DNA from: Corallium rubrum
Taxonomy: Eukaryota > Cnidaria > Anthozoa > Scleralcyonacea > Coralliidae
Length of the DNA stretch: 64,000 bases
Assembly: GCA_964035015.1 (NCBI GenBank)
Contig: OZ036000.1
Location: 5,590,709-5,654,708 of the forward strand
Direction of reading: 5' to 3'
Positions 30,769 through 42,555 of this stretch are shown here, piece after piece (positions within the stretch are counted from its first letter, which is position 1; every line of letters begins with the position of its first letter). Under the pieces are notes generated by a model, which was not told the DNA's origin, did no database searches, and worked only from the letters and a program-made list of their open reading frames with translations. The translations under genes were made by a program, and so were the position numbers.

Positions 30769-33265
30769 GAGACATTTCTTCCTACTTCTCCAAAGCTAAA
30801 GAAAAGAAAAGGCGAAGACGGACAAGTGTGTCTGATGGGAAATAGTCATCCGGTAAATATTCTTACTTATTTTTGTTTTAATTTTAGTTGGCTTTTTTTT
30901 TAAATTTTGTGATGTCAAAAAGAGAGTGTTAACCCTCAGTCCTCAGACAGATCAGGGAAATGTCGAACCAATAAAGTATAAAAAAAGGATCTGACAAAAA
31001 AGAAGTGAAGTAAAAGGAAAAAAACACAAAGTCAATAGTCATTGCCTATACGCACGTTCTGATTGGCTGGGCTCCGTGCATTTATATAAGACAACAGAGA
31101 TCATGAATGACGTAAACGAAACTCTACTCAACTTCTTTCGTGTTCAAATGACGTCAAACGTGCCTTTATAAAAGTAAATATGCACGGAGCTTTATGTTTC
31201 ATTTGTTAATTAAATTACTATATTTTTGTACAGATTCGCATTTTTTTACAGATTCGCATTTTCCACTTCTGAAGAAATTGTAGCAAGAGACTCCAATACA
31301 AATAGCGGTGTTTCTATGACACTCGGCAGACATTAGGATAAACTGTCGGTCTAAATGCAAAGTACTGTTTTGTATAGTGTAAGCCAATGTTATCACTAGC
31401 CAGAGTTTTATGTTTGTTCTATTACGTTTTTAAAAGTTCGTCCAAGAACTATATGATCCAACTGTTGTAGTTCATATCAACGTCGTTTTCTGCTCTTTAA
31501 TTTTATGTAAATATACTTCCGTTTAATTTAAAACCGGCATATAATCTTTGGTCGCAGGGCATCAGTGCTACAGAGGTAAGAATGTGGTTTTTATATCTAT
31601 ATAAGTATTTTTCTACAATTTAGAAGGAAAACGTAGCATAAAATCACAGTAGTGCATGTTTGCTTCAGTTTCAAACAATTTCAAATTGGGTAGATTGGTT
31701 TTTGTTTGCCCCAGTTTGTTTTGGCTTTTGGCAGGTGTAGGTTGTTGCTTATTCTTGTGGTATTGTTGCTATTTGTGGTTAGTTTAAAATCGAAATCAAT
31801 TAGTCCATTAATACATTTAAAAATAAAAATACAAGGATGTTTGTCTTCTAATTTTTAAAGGTGTCCAGTTTAGTAGTTTCAGAGCTTCAGTTGCCGAGGA
31901 GAGTGGAGGAGAATCTAGTATTAGTTTAGCGGCTTTGTTTTCCAGTATTTGAAGAGAATTCATGAGCACCGAGTTGTTCTTGTCTCCCAAAATTATGTTT
32001 GCGTAGTCTAGACGTGGTAGTACACTAGTACATGCAGAGAAGTGTAAACTGTAAAGAATACATCGTGCATTCAATGGTAGATAACGTTTTACTCATCGAA
32101 GTAGTCCAAGTCTCTGATTAACCTTGGCGATTAAAAGTTATCAATGTGATCGTGCCATGAAAGATCCTCACTGAAGGTTATTCCTAGATATTTAGTTGAT
32201 TTTCCTCGTTTGATTTCCTGGTTATTACTGAATGGTGATATTTAAATCGGAGTGCGACATCTTTCTATTTGCAAAGAGCAGGAATTTCGTTTTTTCGGAA
32301 TTAATTCTCGAAATTCGGAAATAATCATCGAGCCACGTGGAAAATGATTGCAAGTCTGAGTTTATATATTAGTTCGTAGTGCTGTCGTTGTCTTCGCAGA
32401 GTAGTATAGAAGTGTAATAATATAAAATAATACCAAACGACGCTTTAAGAGCTTAATCTAACTGCCATTATTATGTGTCAAGATGATTTTGAACTTTTTT
32501 ACCTTCCTGATCGCCATTATTTTGCTGCATCAAGATTTATATTGTAGCTGTAGTTAATAAAGATTACGCACTACAGACGGTGGCGTAACACTATAAACTA
32601 CTACACTTGTGTTCAAACTACTAACACTATCAATATCTGTTCGTGCCATGGTATTGTCTGATCATTTATTATAGATACAAGCACGAGAGTGTACATGGAC
32701 GTTATTATTGTGGTCCAGAAATTCGTATTTTATACTTGTGGAATCAGCGGTTGATATCAAAATTATAAATTGTGACAGAAGTCAGAAATGGAATGCACTC
32801 TAGCAAATGTTGCTTTCAGATATTTACCTGGCATTGCAACAACCAGAAAAGCATCAGGTTTACGAATTACTGTTTTTACACACAATAGCGGCGTGTGTGG
32901 AGAAAGCTCAATCTCGTCCCTGAGGGACGAGAAAGCTATAAATGAGAGCGTATGAGTGTACGTACAATCATGGTACTATAAAACATGTGTTTTATAGCTC
33001 CCTGAAGCAATCTGGTTACAATGCGCGCATATATTATCAAGCTAAAATTTCATTTATTTTATAGGAGTCTGTAACATATGAACAATCCGGTACGTATGAT
33101 CAATCCGATACGGATGATGAAGAATTTGTTCCTAACAAGCATTCCATTGAACAATTACAGAGAAACATGATCCGCACGCATAACAGTAAAGAATTCAAAG
33201 CCAGTGTTGACTCAATAATTGAAAAACTAAACAAAAGGAAAGAAGAAACATTGCAAAAATTATAG
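30769..33265 (+). CDS. Possible three-exon 3' end of a gene, function unknown
   Basis: Three candidate exons keep phase 0 throughout. First, 30769-30852 (acceptor tttttctcaccag, donor CCG/gtaaat; LPTSPKLKKRKGEDG). Second, an 18-bp microexon at 31558-31575 (acceptor tggtcgcag, donor GAG/gtaaga). Third, a terminal exon at 33065-33265 (acceptor attttatag; ESVTYEQSGTYDQSDTDDEE ... KRKEETLQKL, stop TAG). The product is acidic and lysine-rich with a likely coiled tail. The phase agreement and good splice sites support it, but no homologue is recognised and upstream exons are not found. A CR1/L2 fragment lies in the second intron. Confidence 0.4.
31815..32350 (-). pseudogene. CR1/L2-like LINE remnant, reverse transcriptase C-terminal part
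   Basis: Minus-strand pieces, with frame changes, read SRINSEKTKFLLFANRK, STKYLGITFSEDLSWHDHI, then FSACTSVLPRLDYANIILGDKN... ending LNWTPLKIRRQ. These are the KT, KYLG and LDY/WG landmarks after the catalytic YADD box in CR1/L2/Jockey-type reverse transcriptases. The catalytic core and endonuclease are missing. It is a 5'-truncated, decayed copy in the intron of the possible gene on the plus strand. Confidence 0.75.
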
Positions 33266-34305
33266 CGAGCATCGATTTGTAAAAAGCGCGGTTACAACAT
33301 GTGAACCAACATCAATTAATGAACACATAGTTTTACCCTCTGTATATAGATGTATTGTTAACTCCTGAATATATTTTAACTCTTTATTGTATATATAAGC
33401 AGTTTTTTAACTATCAGTACTTTGCTGGCGAAGGTCACAGTAACTTGACCGAAACGTCCTTTAAAAACCTTTTAGACAGAGACAACATTATAGTTTTAGT
33501 TAATATAATATTTTGATTATAGTTTACAAATCAGTAAACAATCTAGCACTGACCTACATTAATGACTTTTTCAAACTTAAATTAGTTAGGTATAATTCGC
33601 GTGGCACTGGCACAAGACTGGAACAACCACACTTTAACCTTGCATGACTGCCTACAATAAGTCATTTTCGTAACATAACTAGTACTCTATGGAAATAAGG
33701 GAATCCAAAGATATGATGTTTTTTAAAAAGTCTGTAAGTAAGAATACGTTTTTGTAGCTACTGCAGGTACTATTATATCATTTCATTGTTATTATTATAG
33801 AATTAGAAGTATTTTTAATGTTGTATGTTTTTAGAATTATTTGCAAACACTATTAATGTATATATTAACTCATACTTGTAATTATTTTTATGTCACGTTC
33901 ACGTTTTTACAAGCTTTTTTTTTAGCTCTTTGGTGATACGTGGTTAAATAAATTATTCTATACTAAACTTTTAAATAAATCAAGAAAATAAGTATTTTTT
34001 ACGTGTACCTTTGCCTTATTGTACTTATAGGTAGACTAGCTTTTACCTTGTGATGTATGCATGTTCATGAAATTTTCCAGTGAGATTAATATTCTCGCAA
34101 ATATATTTTTGTTGTTTAATTTTGGAAGTTTGTTAGTATGCCAACAATGTGCTCTAAAAATTGAAGACTTTTCAATATTTGTTATCTTTTTTTTATATAA
34201 ATGGAGAGTTGTTTGTGTGGGATTGTCACTAGCACCAAAAATAAATACTTTTTCAATTGTTTTTTTCAACAGAATTTTCACAAATTTTTCTTAATGTTAA
34301 AAACA
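33266..34305. other. No gene; AT-rich
   Basis: Low-complexity AT-rich DNA. The only structured item is the hammerhead-like hairpin at 33425-33458, annotated separately. Confidence 0.45.
33425..33458 (+). ncRNA. Degenerate hammerhead-like motif
   Basis: CTGGCGA (expected CTGANGA), then a 5-bp stem II GGTCA-cagtaact-TGACC, then GAAAC and GTC. The layout matches Penelope-type hammerheads, but one core base is changed (A to G) and stem I does not form well. Probably a decayed relic of a Penelope 3' region. Confidence 0.35.
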
Positions 34306-34660
34306 TTAAATTTCGTGATTTTGACAAAAGGATTTGAAAACCCGACATTTAACTTTTATCCTGGTTTTTAATGAACGAGATGTTTGGCCAATGTAAACGG
34401 AAGTGCAATCTCTGCATTTTATTTTGTAAACAATGCCAGTTGTATGATCGCGGTCGAGTTTGTCTTTTGGTTTTCGAAACGTGCTGGATATGGTCTTCAC
34501 AGGCTAGCTTGTGTGCTACTTTTGTTATGTTTTGAGAGAATTCTAGCGATTCTTTCCGCCATGCCTGGTACATACGGTAACGTAATCAGTGTTTGGTTTT
34601 CGTTTTCGTTCGAGTTTGTGTTGTGAGTAGGTTCATTCCCCTGGTGACCTTGGTTGGTGA
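34306..34660 (-). pseudogene. Second Penelope-like fragment (GIY-YIG)
   Basis: Minus-strand pieces read YVPGMAERIARILSKHNK, then after frame changes DHTTGIVYKIKCRDCTSVYI and GQTSRSLKTRIK. That is the end of the reverse transcriptase and the GIY-YIG motif of a Penelope-like element. It differs clearly from the element at 25.6-27.1 kb (YIGQTSRSLK versus YIGETGRRLG), so it is another family. It is truncated on both sides. Confidence 0.75.
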
Positions 34661-34679
34661 ATTGCTGGCTTTGGCTTAA

Positions 34680-35181
34680 AGTGCCTATGTAACGAAAATT
34701 AAGTTTGTCTTACTTGAAAGAACACTTAAAATGACAATATAACATATTTTGTAGATTTTCGTTTCCTTGCTTCGAGATCTTTCAGTTTGTATGTTTGATA
34801 TGCAAATTTAACTTCTAAGATAACTTTACGTCACAGTTTGCATAATGACTTATCGCAAAGTGTTCTATATCTTTGTTATTTATTATCGAACAAAAGCACT
34901 TAGCGAATGAGGTACCATGTGCGAGTGTTTCTCCTACAACAGAGTCTGTACATGCATTTTAAGCGTTTGTTTAACAATAACAGAGATATGTAATCTTTTG
35001 CGATAAGTTATTATGCAAAGTGTGACGACGTAAAGTTATCTTATAAGTTAAATTTACATATCAAACAAACTGAAACATCTCAAGAACGAAGCAAGGAAAC
35101 GAAAAACTGCAAAAGATGTTACTTTGTCATTTTAAGTGTTCTTTGAAATAAGACAAACTTAATTTTCCTTTCATAGGCACT
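34680..35181. mobile_element. TTAA-flanked MITE with ~180-bp inverted arms
   Basis: The ends are AGTGCCTATG and CATAGGCACT, flanked by TTAA on both sides (34676-34679, 35182-35185). Arms of about 180 bp pair with scattered mismatches (AACGAAAATTAAGTTTGTC; AACTTTACGTC). TTAA targets are typical of piggyBac and Kolobok. No coding capacity. The 140-bp centre is AT-rich. Confidence 0.8.
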
Positions 35182-35469
35182 TTAAACAATTCTTTAGAAA
35201 AGGCTTAGGATAACCATTGGTTAATTTGATATCAGAATCATCCAGTTTAAAATTATATTCATATATACCCGGCCAATCACCATTGCTTGTGCTTTTGTAT
35301 CATTAATCTTCCAATAATTTCTTTCAAACCAACTGGATAGAAATTTAAGATCTTATGGTTTATGGTATACTCTAGGACTTTTGGAGAGACATCAGAAGCA
35401 TACTCTGTTGTGTTATCTGCGTAGAGCCTCAGTGAAGTGTTAGAGACATTGCAGTTCAGGTCATTGATG

Positions 35470-36092
35470 TAAACATTGACTTTCAGAGAAAAAATTTAGA
35501 TACTATGATTTTGTCTGATAATAAGGCATTTCAGAGTTTTCTCCCTCAAAAGTGCGGCTTTAGGGATTTTAACCATTTTTAGCTAATTTTGACACGTTCC
35601 TGACAGAATTTTGTCTCCGTTTTTCTGAATCTACATCAAATTCTGAACAAAATAGACATAAATGTTCGACGTAATTGCGACAGCAATTCTAATGGCTCTT
35701 TCCGTCCTTCTTTCCCCTTTTTGCCAATTTACGCAAAATTGACATTCCTGGCAGTTGAGAAAGGATTAACAGAAGTTAGTTGGTCCGACTCTTCTGTCAA
35801 GAATGTCAATTATATTGCGTAAATTGGCAAAAAGTGAAAAAATAGGACAAAAAAATCATTAGATTCACTGTCGCAATTAGGACACGGCAAATTTATGTCT
35901 ATTCAGAAAAAAATGATGTAGATTCAGAAAAAAACTTGCATGGTTTGGGGCCAAAATTCCATCAGGTACGTGTCGAAAATAGCCAAAAACGGAAAACAGT
36001 CAAAATCACAAAAGCCGCAGGAGAAAACACTAAGATATCTTATCGGACAAAATCATAGCATCATAGCATCTAAACTTTACTCTGAAAGTCAA
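35470..36092. repeat. Large foldback element
   Basis: TGACTTTCAGAG at the left end and CTCTGAAAGTCA at the right end open arms of about 300 bp. These pair through TTTTGTCTGATAA, AATTTACGCAA and TGACATTC blocks with many mismatches. Their centre is near 35790. It is an older foldback or MITE with no coding. Confidence 0.7.
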
Positions 36093-37212
36093 ACTTTTAA
36101 ATAATGCAAAATTATAATAATTCATTTTTCAAAAATGTTTTGTGTACCCCCCTAACTTATAACCAATCTCAATTATCAACATTGTCTCATCGCCTCTACC
36201 GACTGGTACATACATTTCACTGATACATTTCAACATATTTTCACCTTAAAAAAGACACCTAGAAACGAGTGCTGTGTAGACAGTGTTTTGAATAGAACAA
36301 AGTGCATGAAACGGTGGTAAACTGACAAGATTTAGCAACAAAATATTGACGTTTCAAGCGGAGCGGCCTTTAAGCCATTGTTAACAAGTAATAGCATGGT
36401 TTTTCGTAAAGTTTTGGAGAAAAGTGCATGCATTTGCGAGTTTTTCAAGGACTTCAACTCGTGATCGTTTTTTCCCTTCCAAATTGCACTCGAAACCATG
36501 CTACTCCCTAATCCCTATACAAATCACGGCAAGAATATATTTTAAGGTCCTTGTAAACAATCTGCTTTAAACGTGCTTACATGAGCCCTCTGGGTAGGGC
36601 TAACCCTAGTAAGATAGCTTGTTTTCGCGATTTAAATTTATAACAAATACATGAACAACACATTAACCTGTAAAATAAAAAGTTGACCAAAAATAAAATT
36701 AGAAGCAATAAAGGCAAACTTTATCGTGCTGAGCTTCGATTTGCTAGCCATCCTGCGTTTACATGGGAAATCTCCAGCCCTCCCATAGGCGAGGTCTCGG
36801 TCGGTTTAAATTTTAGATTTTCAAGAAAAGTTCGAACGGTGCAAACTGGGAAATCGTCATCCAGAGGAAACAAACTCATATAACTCGTATACAATGTAAG
36901 TATTTTCTTCATTGAGCACAAATGAATTAAAAGCCTGGCTATTATAAGGAAGAACAGAACAAGAAAGGAGGCCAGCCCGGTGATTTCTTATTGCATACGT
37001 ACAGTATATATACCAGCTACTTTCCTCTTAAAATTTGCTTGTGAGCGTAGCGAAATCCATGTCAGTGATCTACGAGTTTTTTCAAAAGTGCATGCAGTGT
37101 TATGGCTTGTTTTGATAATTCTCTTGTTAAGTTACGTCGGCACATAAGATAGAAGTTACCCTTAATAACTACTGCCTAGGGGACAGAAAATCGAGTTTCG
37201 ATTGATATCAAT
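36093..37212. other. No gene recognised
   Basis: AT-rich. A short open frame at 36683-36883 (ASHPAFTWEISSPPIGE) has no support. A GAAACGTC-like hairpin near 36335-36370 is discussed under rejected items. Confidence 0.4.
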
Positions 37213-37381
37213 AGACCCTATTCAAAAATGACAGCCGAGTTAAAATTCTTTAATATACTGTGCATATAAATTAGCCCTAATGAACTCGTTTTCATGTGGG
37301 AAATTCAAAAGAATTTTTACTTTAAAACGAGGAGCTAATTTATATGCACATTAATTCAGCGGCCATTTTTGAATAAGGTCT
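37213..37381. mobile_element. 169-bp MITE
   Basis: The ends AGACCCTATTCAAAAATG and CATTTTTGAATAAGGTCT are an 18-bp inverted repeat with one mismatch. Inner arms pair again around GTGCATATAAATTAGC and GCTAATTTATATGCAC. No clear target duplication. Confidence 0.7.
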
Positions 37382-37952
37382 CTAGTGATAGTAAGGGGAT
37401 ACAAAACCCACCCCAAAACAGTATACTTAACAAGTAAATCATTGTTTCTGAATTACTAAACACACTTATCTGAATATTACAAAACAAAAATATTTAAATA
37501 AACGTTTTAAATTTTTGAATCAACCAATTTTTGGATGAAGTAGTCACATTCTACCCATTGAGCTACTAAGGCTCGGTTGGCATACCGAAGTTAATTCGGT
37601 GTTGCGTTTTGTCAGTGTTAAGTTGTTAGTCAACCTTGTTTTGAGACCAGTAAGTCCCGTGTAGGAAATCGGGATATTTTCGGGAGTGCTTACAGCTTGA
37701 CTATTAATATAGAAAATTGAAAATTTTAATGTAATAAGTGTTTGCTTGAAACTGGCACGTTGAATAATGAAATTTACAATTGCTTACTTCAAATTATAAG
37801 TTAAAGTAAATACTTATACTCAAACAATGAGTGAAAAAAAGTAGTGCCAGATAACGTTCACAAGATTGGAGATTTCTTACCCTGTTGATAGAGACATAAA
37901 GTAGTTGACACGTATTGTGAGAAATGCAACTTTCCGTCACCATGGAGACCTG

Positions 37953-38285
37953 ATGTATATAATAGGCGTGACCAAGTCAGTTTTCGGTTAGCGCTTGTTT
38001 ATTTCTAAGAATTTCGAGTGAGTATGCTAAGAACAGTAAGAAGAAACCCCAACTTCGAACATCGATGAAATGCACCACGGAATTCAAATATGGCTACCTT
38101 TGAACTGGAGCGTGAAAGCATCCTTGCTGATATCGAACAATTTCTTAACATAGTATTAGGACTTCTCACAAGATTTCCTAAGAACCTGAGCGATGACCTT
38201 AAAAACCTAGATTTGCTAATAGAGTCATTGTGCCTAATACATGGTTTATATGGCTATCCTGCCGCTGCAGACCCCAATACGACAG
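37953..38285 (+). CDS. Candidate promoter and first coding exon, left copy
   Basis: A TATA-like box (TATATAA, 37956-37962) lies behind CACCATGGAGAC, which resembles an RFX X-box half. The ATG at 38090 opens 65 codons (MATFELERESILADIEQFLN ... LYGYPAAADPNTT) ending at donor CGACAG/gtaaaa (38285). The peptide is helical and leucine-rich, like a small N-terminal dimerisation or adaptor helix. It recalls first exons of cnidarian genes with integrase-like cores, but no downstream exon was found here, so identity is open. Identical layout in the right copy. Confidence 0.4.
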
Positions 38286-38661
38286 GTAAAACACTGATAT
38301 TTGTTTATCCCTTGAGAAGTTGTTCTTTGTAATTTACTTATGATGTGTATGTACAACAAAGTATGCCTTTCGGCTGCAAACTCTTCCGACACAGTCAAAC
38401 ACTAGAACGGGGTTTCAGATGAGAAAATCCACAATCACCGAAAATATCATCAATTCATCGAACGTGTGTAGGAGGTTTTGCAAATGTATTTCTTTGGTTC
38501 TTTTAGTATTTTAAGGCATGTGACCAAGTTTGTTTCTTGGCCAATAGCACTATAGTCTACCACTGACACATCAATCTAAACTTCAAACAAGGTAAAAATT
38601 TCTCCTTATGCTATGGTTTTGCAAAGAACAAAATTATAATATATCATGGCGACTATTGCGC

Positions 38662-39284
38662 TTAAGGGGGCGATTACATGGACCGGGCTGGCCCGGTTAA
38701 CCAGGCTAGCCCGCTTTATATATAAAACGCATGTTGTTTTAACATTTCGATTGCATGGCAAGCGGGCTAGCCCGGTTTTCCGGGCTCCCGGTTGTCGCAA
38801 CCGGGCTAGCCCGGTTAACCGGGATGAAAATGTCCATGTAATCGTTTTCATCCCGGCAAACCGGGCTGAAAAACTGTTGAACTCGCTTCGATACGCGTTC
38901 GTTCGTTTGCTTGACTGTGTGAATAAATAGTGCTGAAAGGAACTGAAATTAGAACATCAACGTTGTTTGTGTGTTTCGTGATCAAAGCGAAGATTTAATA
39001 AATTAATTAGTCTTCGTGAAGACGCTTTTTTGGGTTAGCTAAGACTTTAACAATCTTTTTATTAACGATGGGCTTACAAAATAAATAATAGACTAATTAG
39101 TGTAAAACTGAAGTAAAACAAACGTAACTTTGCCCTTATTTACTTGATAATTACGAATTTCGGCCTGAAATCATCCCGGCTTACCGGGCTAGCCCGCTCC
39201 ATGTAATCGTTTCGTAAACTCATCCCGGTTAACCGGGCTAGCTCGGTTAACCGGGCCAGCCCGGGCCATGTAATCGCCCCCTAA
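38662..39284. mobile_element. TTAA-type MITE with CCGGGCTAGCCCGG subrepeats, left copy
   Basis: The ends TTAAGGGGGCGATTACATGG and, inverted, TTAGGGGGCGATTACATGG bracket about 620 bp. Near both ends, short palindromic units (CCGGGCTAGCCCGGTTAACC) repeat three to five times, as expected for transposase-binding subterminal repeats. No transposase. TTAA at the left and TAAA at the right edge suggest a TTAA target with one change. Confidence 0.75.
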
Positions 39285-40017
39285 ATTAGTTTTAACGGAT
39301 ATTCCCGCGCTTTGGCCAAAACACAGTTGGATGATTATTTTGTCAGTTTCAACGGAGATTTTGCTCTACAAAACATTAAAACAAATTTATTTAATACACA
39401 GAACCCAAACAAAATATTGTTTATATTCAAAAGTGTACCGTCTTGCATCCTCGCTCAGTGGCTTCTGATTTGTACTTGCTTAGAAAATATATACTTCCGT
39501 CAATAAGTATTTAAGAATAGTCTCAAGAACCCACCTTAGAAGCAGGCAGTTTAAGCCTGTACAATCCTCGAGCTATCAATTAATGTTTTTTATAGAAATT
39601 CTTGAAGTTTTGCATTTGCAATCGGTAGATCGAATGAAAGTTCCATAGCTAATGTACTGAAGTTGCTTAAACTAAATCGAAAAACTCAAGAAACTCTAAT
39701 GCGATATAGTGTTCATTCAGTTCGCTACTGTGACGCGAAACAAACGAATCAAGAATAAAGATAACACGAAAGACAATAAAAGAGCGAAACAGCCGCCATT
39801 TTTGTACAAATACCTGTAACCTTGGGGGCTGGATGTTAAAACCTGGCGCGTTTTGTGGTCTATTCGCGTTTTAAACAAAGCCAAATGTTCGACTTTGCGG
39901 CTTAGTTTTGGTCAAATTTTCAAGTTTAAGAATATTCAAATCATACAATCAACAGGTAAAAATTCCACAGTTTGTCAACAAAATGTGTTCCCAACAGGCT
40001 TTTAACAAGTCTTAATT

Positions 40018-42555
40018 ACTCGGGCTACCTGTGGTAGCCGAGTCTAGGTTTCGCGATTCTCCATCATATTATTTTTATTTTTTTGCGACGCGTTATTAGT
40101 CCTCTGGCGGCCACTGGCGATATTGACCAATAAGCTTTGCGAAACTGAGGCATGTGACTATATCTAAAGTGTTCTGATCTATCAATGCGACGGCGGACCT
40201 TCAGTATGGCTACGTCTAATGACATCTTGTCTGACTACGTGTTCTCCGGAAGAAACAAGGAATCAATTTCTCGGCGATACTACACATTGTAATGATTGTA
40301 AGACTTGTGGCCCCTTTACCAAAACTCGCCAGGATCTGTTGAAGTAAAGGTAAGCTGTTTCGTTATTTCCATTGGTATATACAGTACGTAAGCTTATTTA
40401 GATAGCCGTCGTCTAAATTTAGTTTATAGAACAAAGTTTTTATACCATGTTTAAACGATTTTGTTTGAGCAGTTTGAAATTGGTTATCCGTGTATGAATT
40501 AAACATTTTGAAAAGTTGTTGAACACAATTAACTTAAGCTCATTTGAATAACATAATCACATAGACATGGATACATGTAAACAAATCTCTTAAAAATTGA
40601 CATTGTGATTACTATACTGGTATAGCTTCATGGATTTGTTCATGTAATGACTCATGTAATGACTCAAGATTTTGAGCCTTGGACCCTTAGGGTTGTCCAC
40701 ATTATGTCAACATGATTTTGAGCATAATAGTGAGGCAAAAGTATAGTTCCACTCTTTGTGTTCTTGAAAAAACTTTTGACAAAACTATATTAAAGATGGA
40801 TTCCCACACAAGACACCAGTCTAGGGACCAAGGACCCAAGGCACAGCACTTTCTCGATACATAACATGCACAATGCAAACTGTAACCCATAACCATTTTG
40901 GTTGTGCATGTACTGTATCAAGAAAGAGCCCAAGGCACCTCATGTTAAGACCATTCCTGGTTACAATGACTTCCAGACATACATTGCTTCCAGTATATCC
41001 AGTTCTAGATGACTACTGGTACAAGTTTTAATGCTTCAGTGTCAGCTGCCTCCTGTGTTTACTGTCATCTACTAATTCATTTTACCTGTCTTTATGCTAA
41101 TCATAATGGAGCATAATAGATAGTGATGCTACAGTATTTGAGCAAGGTTTAAAACACATGTTCTCTTTAGTTCATCCACCGGATATTGATTGAAATTCCA
41201 CTTTTATACCCCAGGCTAAATTACTGTAACTGTCACAAACCCATACCAAGGGTCTTTATTACTTGCCTTTTATGTACCTAACATTTAGAATTAGAATTAG
41301 TGCCGGGCAATCCCTTTTATCTGCCACCATCATCAACTTTGGCTGATACTCATGAAAATCTTGGACCATGGCTCTGTTTTCTCTTATACAGTACTTTTTT
41401 GGCTAATTTTTGTTTTATAATCTGTAGATCCAGGCCCAGAGCCAGGTTTGGACAATTCTACCCGTCATGATCAGTGCTGGTAAAATCTGATGTTTCTGAT
41501 ATATTTCTGGAAGATAAATCTAAAAACCTGGAAGTTAAATTTGCTGTCAACATGTACACAGAATGTTGGTGGAGTTACATTGTTATCATACATGTACTGT
41601 ATATCAATACTATAGAACAATCATGCTGTCCTTTCATTGAACATTGTCTACACTGATGCTCAGCTGCAAACTATGGTCACAACCCAAAAGCAGGGTACAA
41701 AACATTTTCACAGGATTTTGTCAAACGACTTAGTTTTTCAGCATTTGCCGACAAACATTGGTCAAGTTAACCCAGTTGTCTGTTACCCAATGTTAGTAGA
41801 CATGAAATCCCTAAATGCAAAAGTATTTTTTGTTCGCTACTTTCACAACTTCATGTAATTATAGTAAATGGTTACATATGTACAACAAATAAATTTATCA
41901 TGAAATCAATCATGGCACAATGCTTGAAATTGTGCAGTGGGTCATCAGCCTAAAAATTTGTGGACTGTTGGTCTACACATACAAATAGCTCAGCAAAAAC
42001 AATTTCAACAACTTTCTAATCACTAATTAATGCTGTAATTATTAGTTAATGCTTACGACGTCAATAACTTTTTTTTTGAAATCAATGTTTAAAATGTTCT
42101 TCATCCCGACCTGTAACATACTCTCTTCTAAACCTTACTGCTACTGACCTTAATCACTTAATCTATTGTATTTGTTTACATGATTATCCTGAATTGTGAA
42201 GTGGTCTAGAATTCCAGATAATCCTGAATACCCCCACCTCACAGTAACCCCAAATGTAACCACAACCCCCCAGGGAGAAAGTTCCACCACTCAGACCCTG
42301 ACCACAACATCCATACTGTTTTTTCTGTTATATGCTTTTAGTTTAACATCCCACATGTGGGACAGAGAAGTCCCCTAGGCATCAGGATCATCCTGAATTC
42401 TAGACACTTTAAATTGACAATTCAGGATAGTCCTGCACCACATTCAGCGTTCAATCTGATCTTCCTCAGCCCACTCCCACCTCTTTGCTCATGCGTTATA
42501 GAGACCTCTGCACTTTCCAGTAGCCCGAGTGCACACCTGACCCAGGTGTCTTGTT
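40018..42555 (+). mobile_element. Helentron-type non-autonomous element with known empty site
   Basis: The 5' end ACTCGGGCTACCTGTGG starts right after ...CTTAATT. The inverted copy GTAGCCCGAGT is at 42520-42530, followed by a 7-bp-stem hairpin (ACACCTG-acc-CAGGTGT, 42533-42549) and CTTGTT. The right duplication copy (46838) reads CTTAATTTATTAT at this place, so the element sits between two T residues with no target duplication. That is the known Helentron/Helitron2 behaviour. The interior 2.4 kb has no Rep/helicase frame. Confidence 0.8.

Noticed and set aside
36330..36375. A further hammerhead ribozyme on minus (TTGAAACGTC with GGCTTAAAGGCC)
   Set aside because: The CTGANGA core is absent and stem I does not form; only the GAAACGTC part fits.
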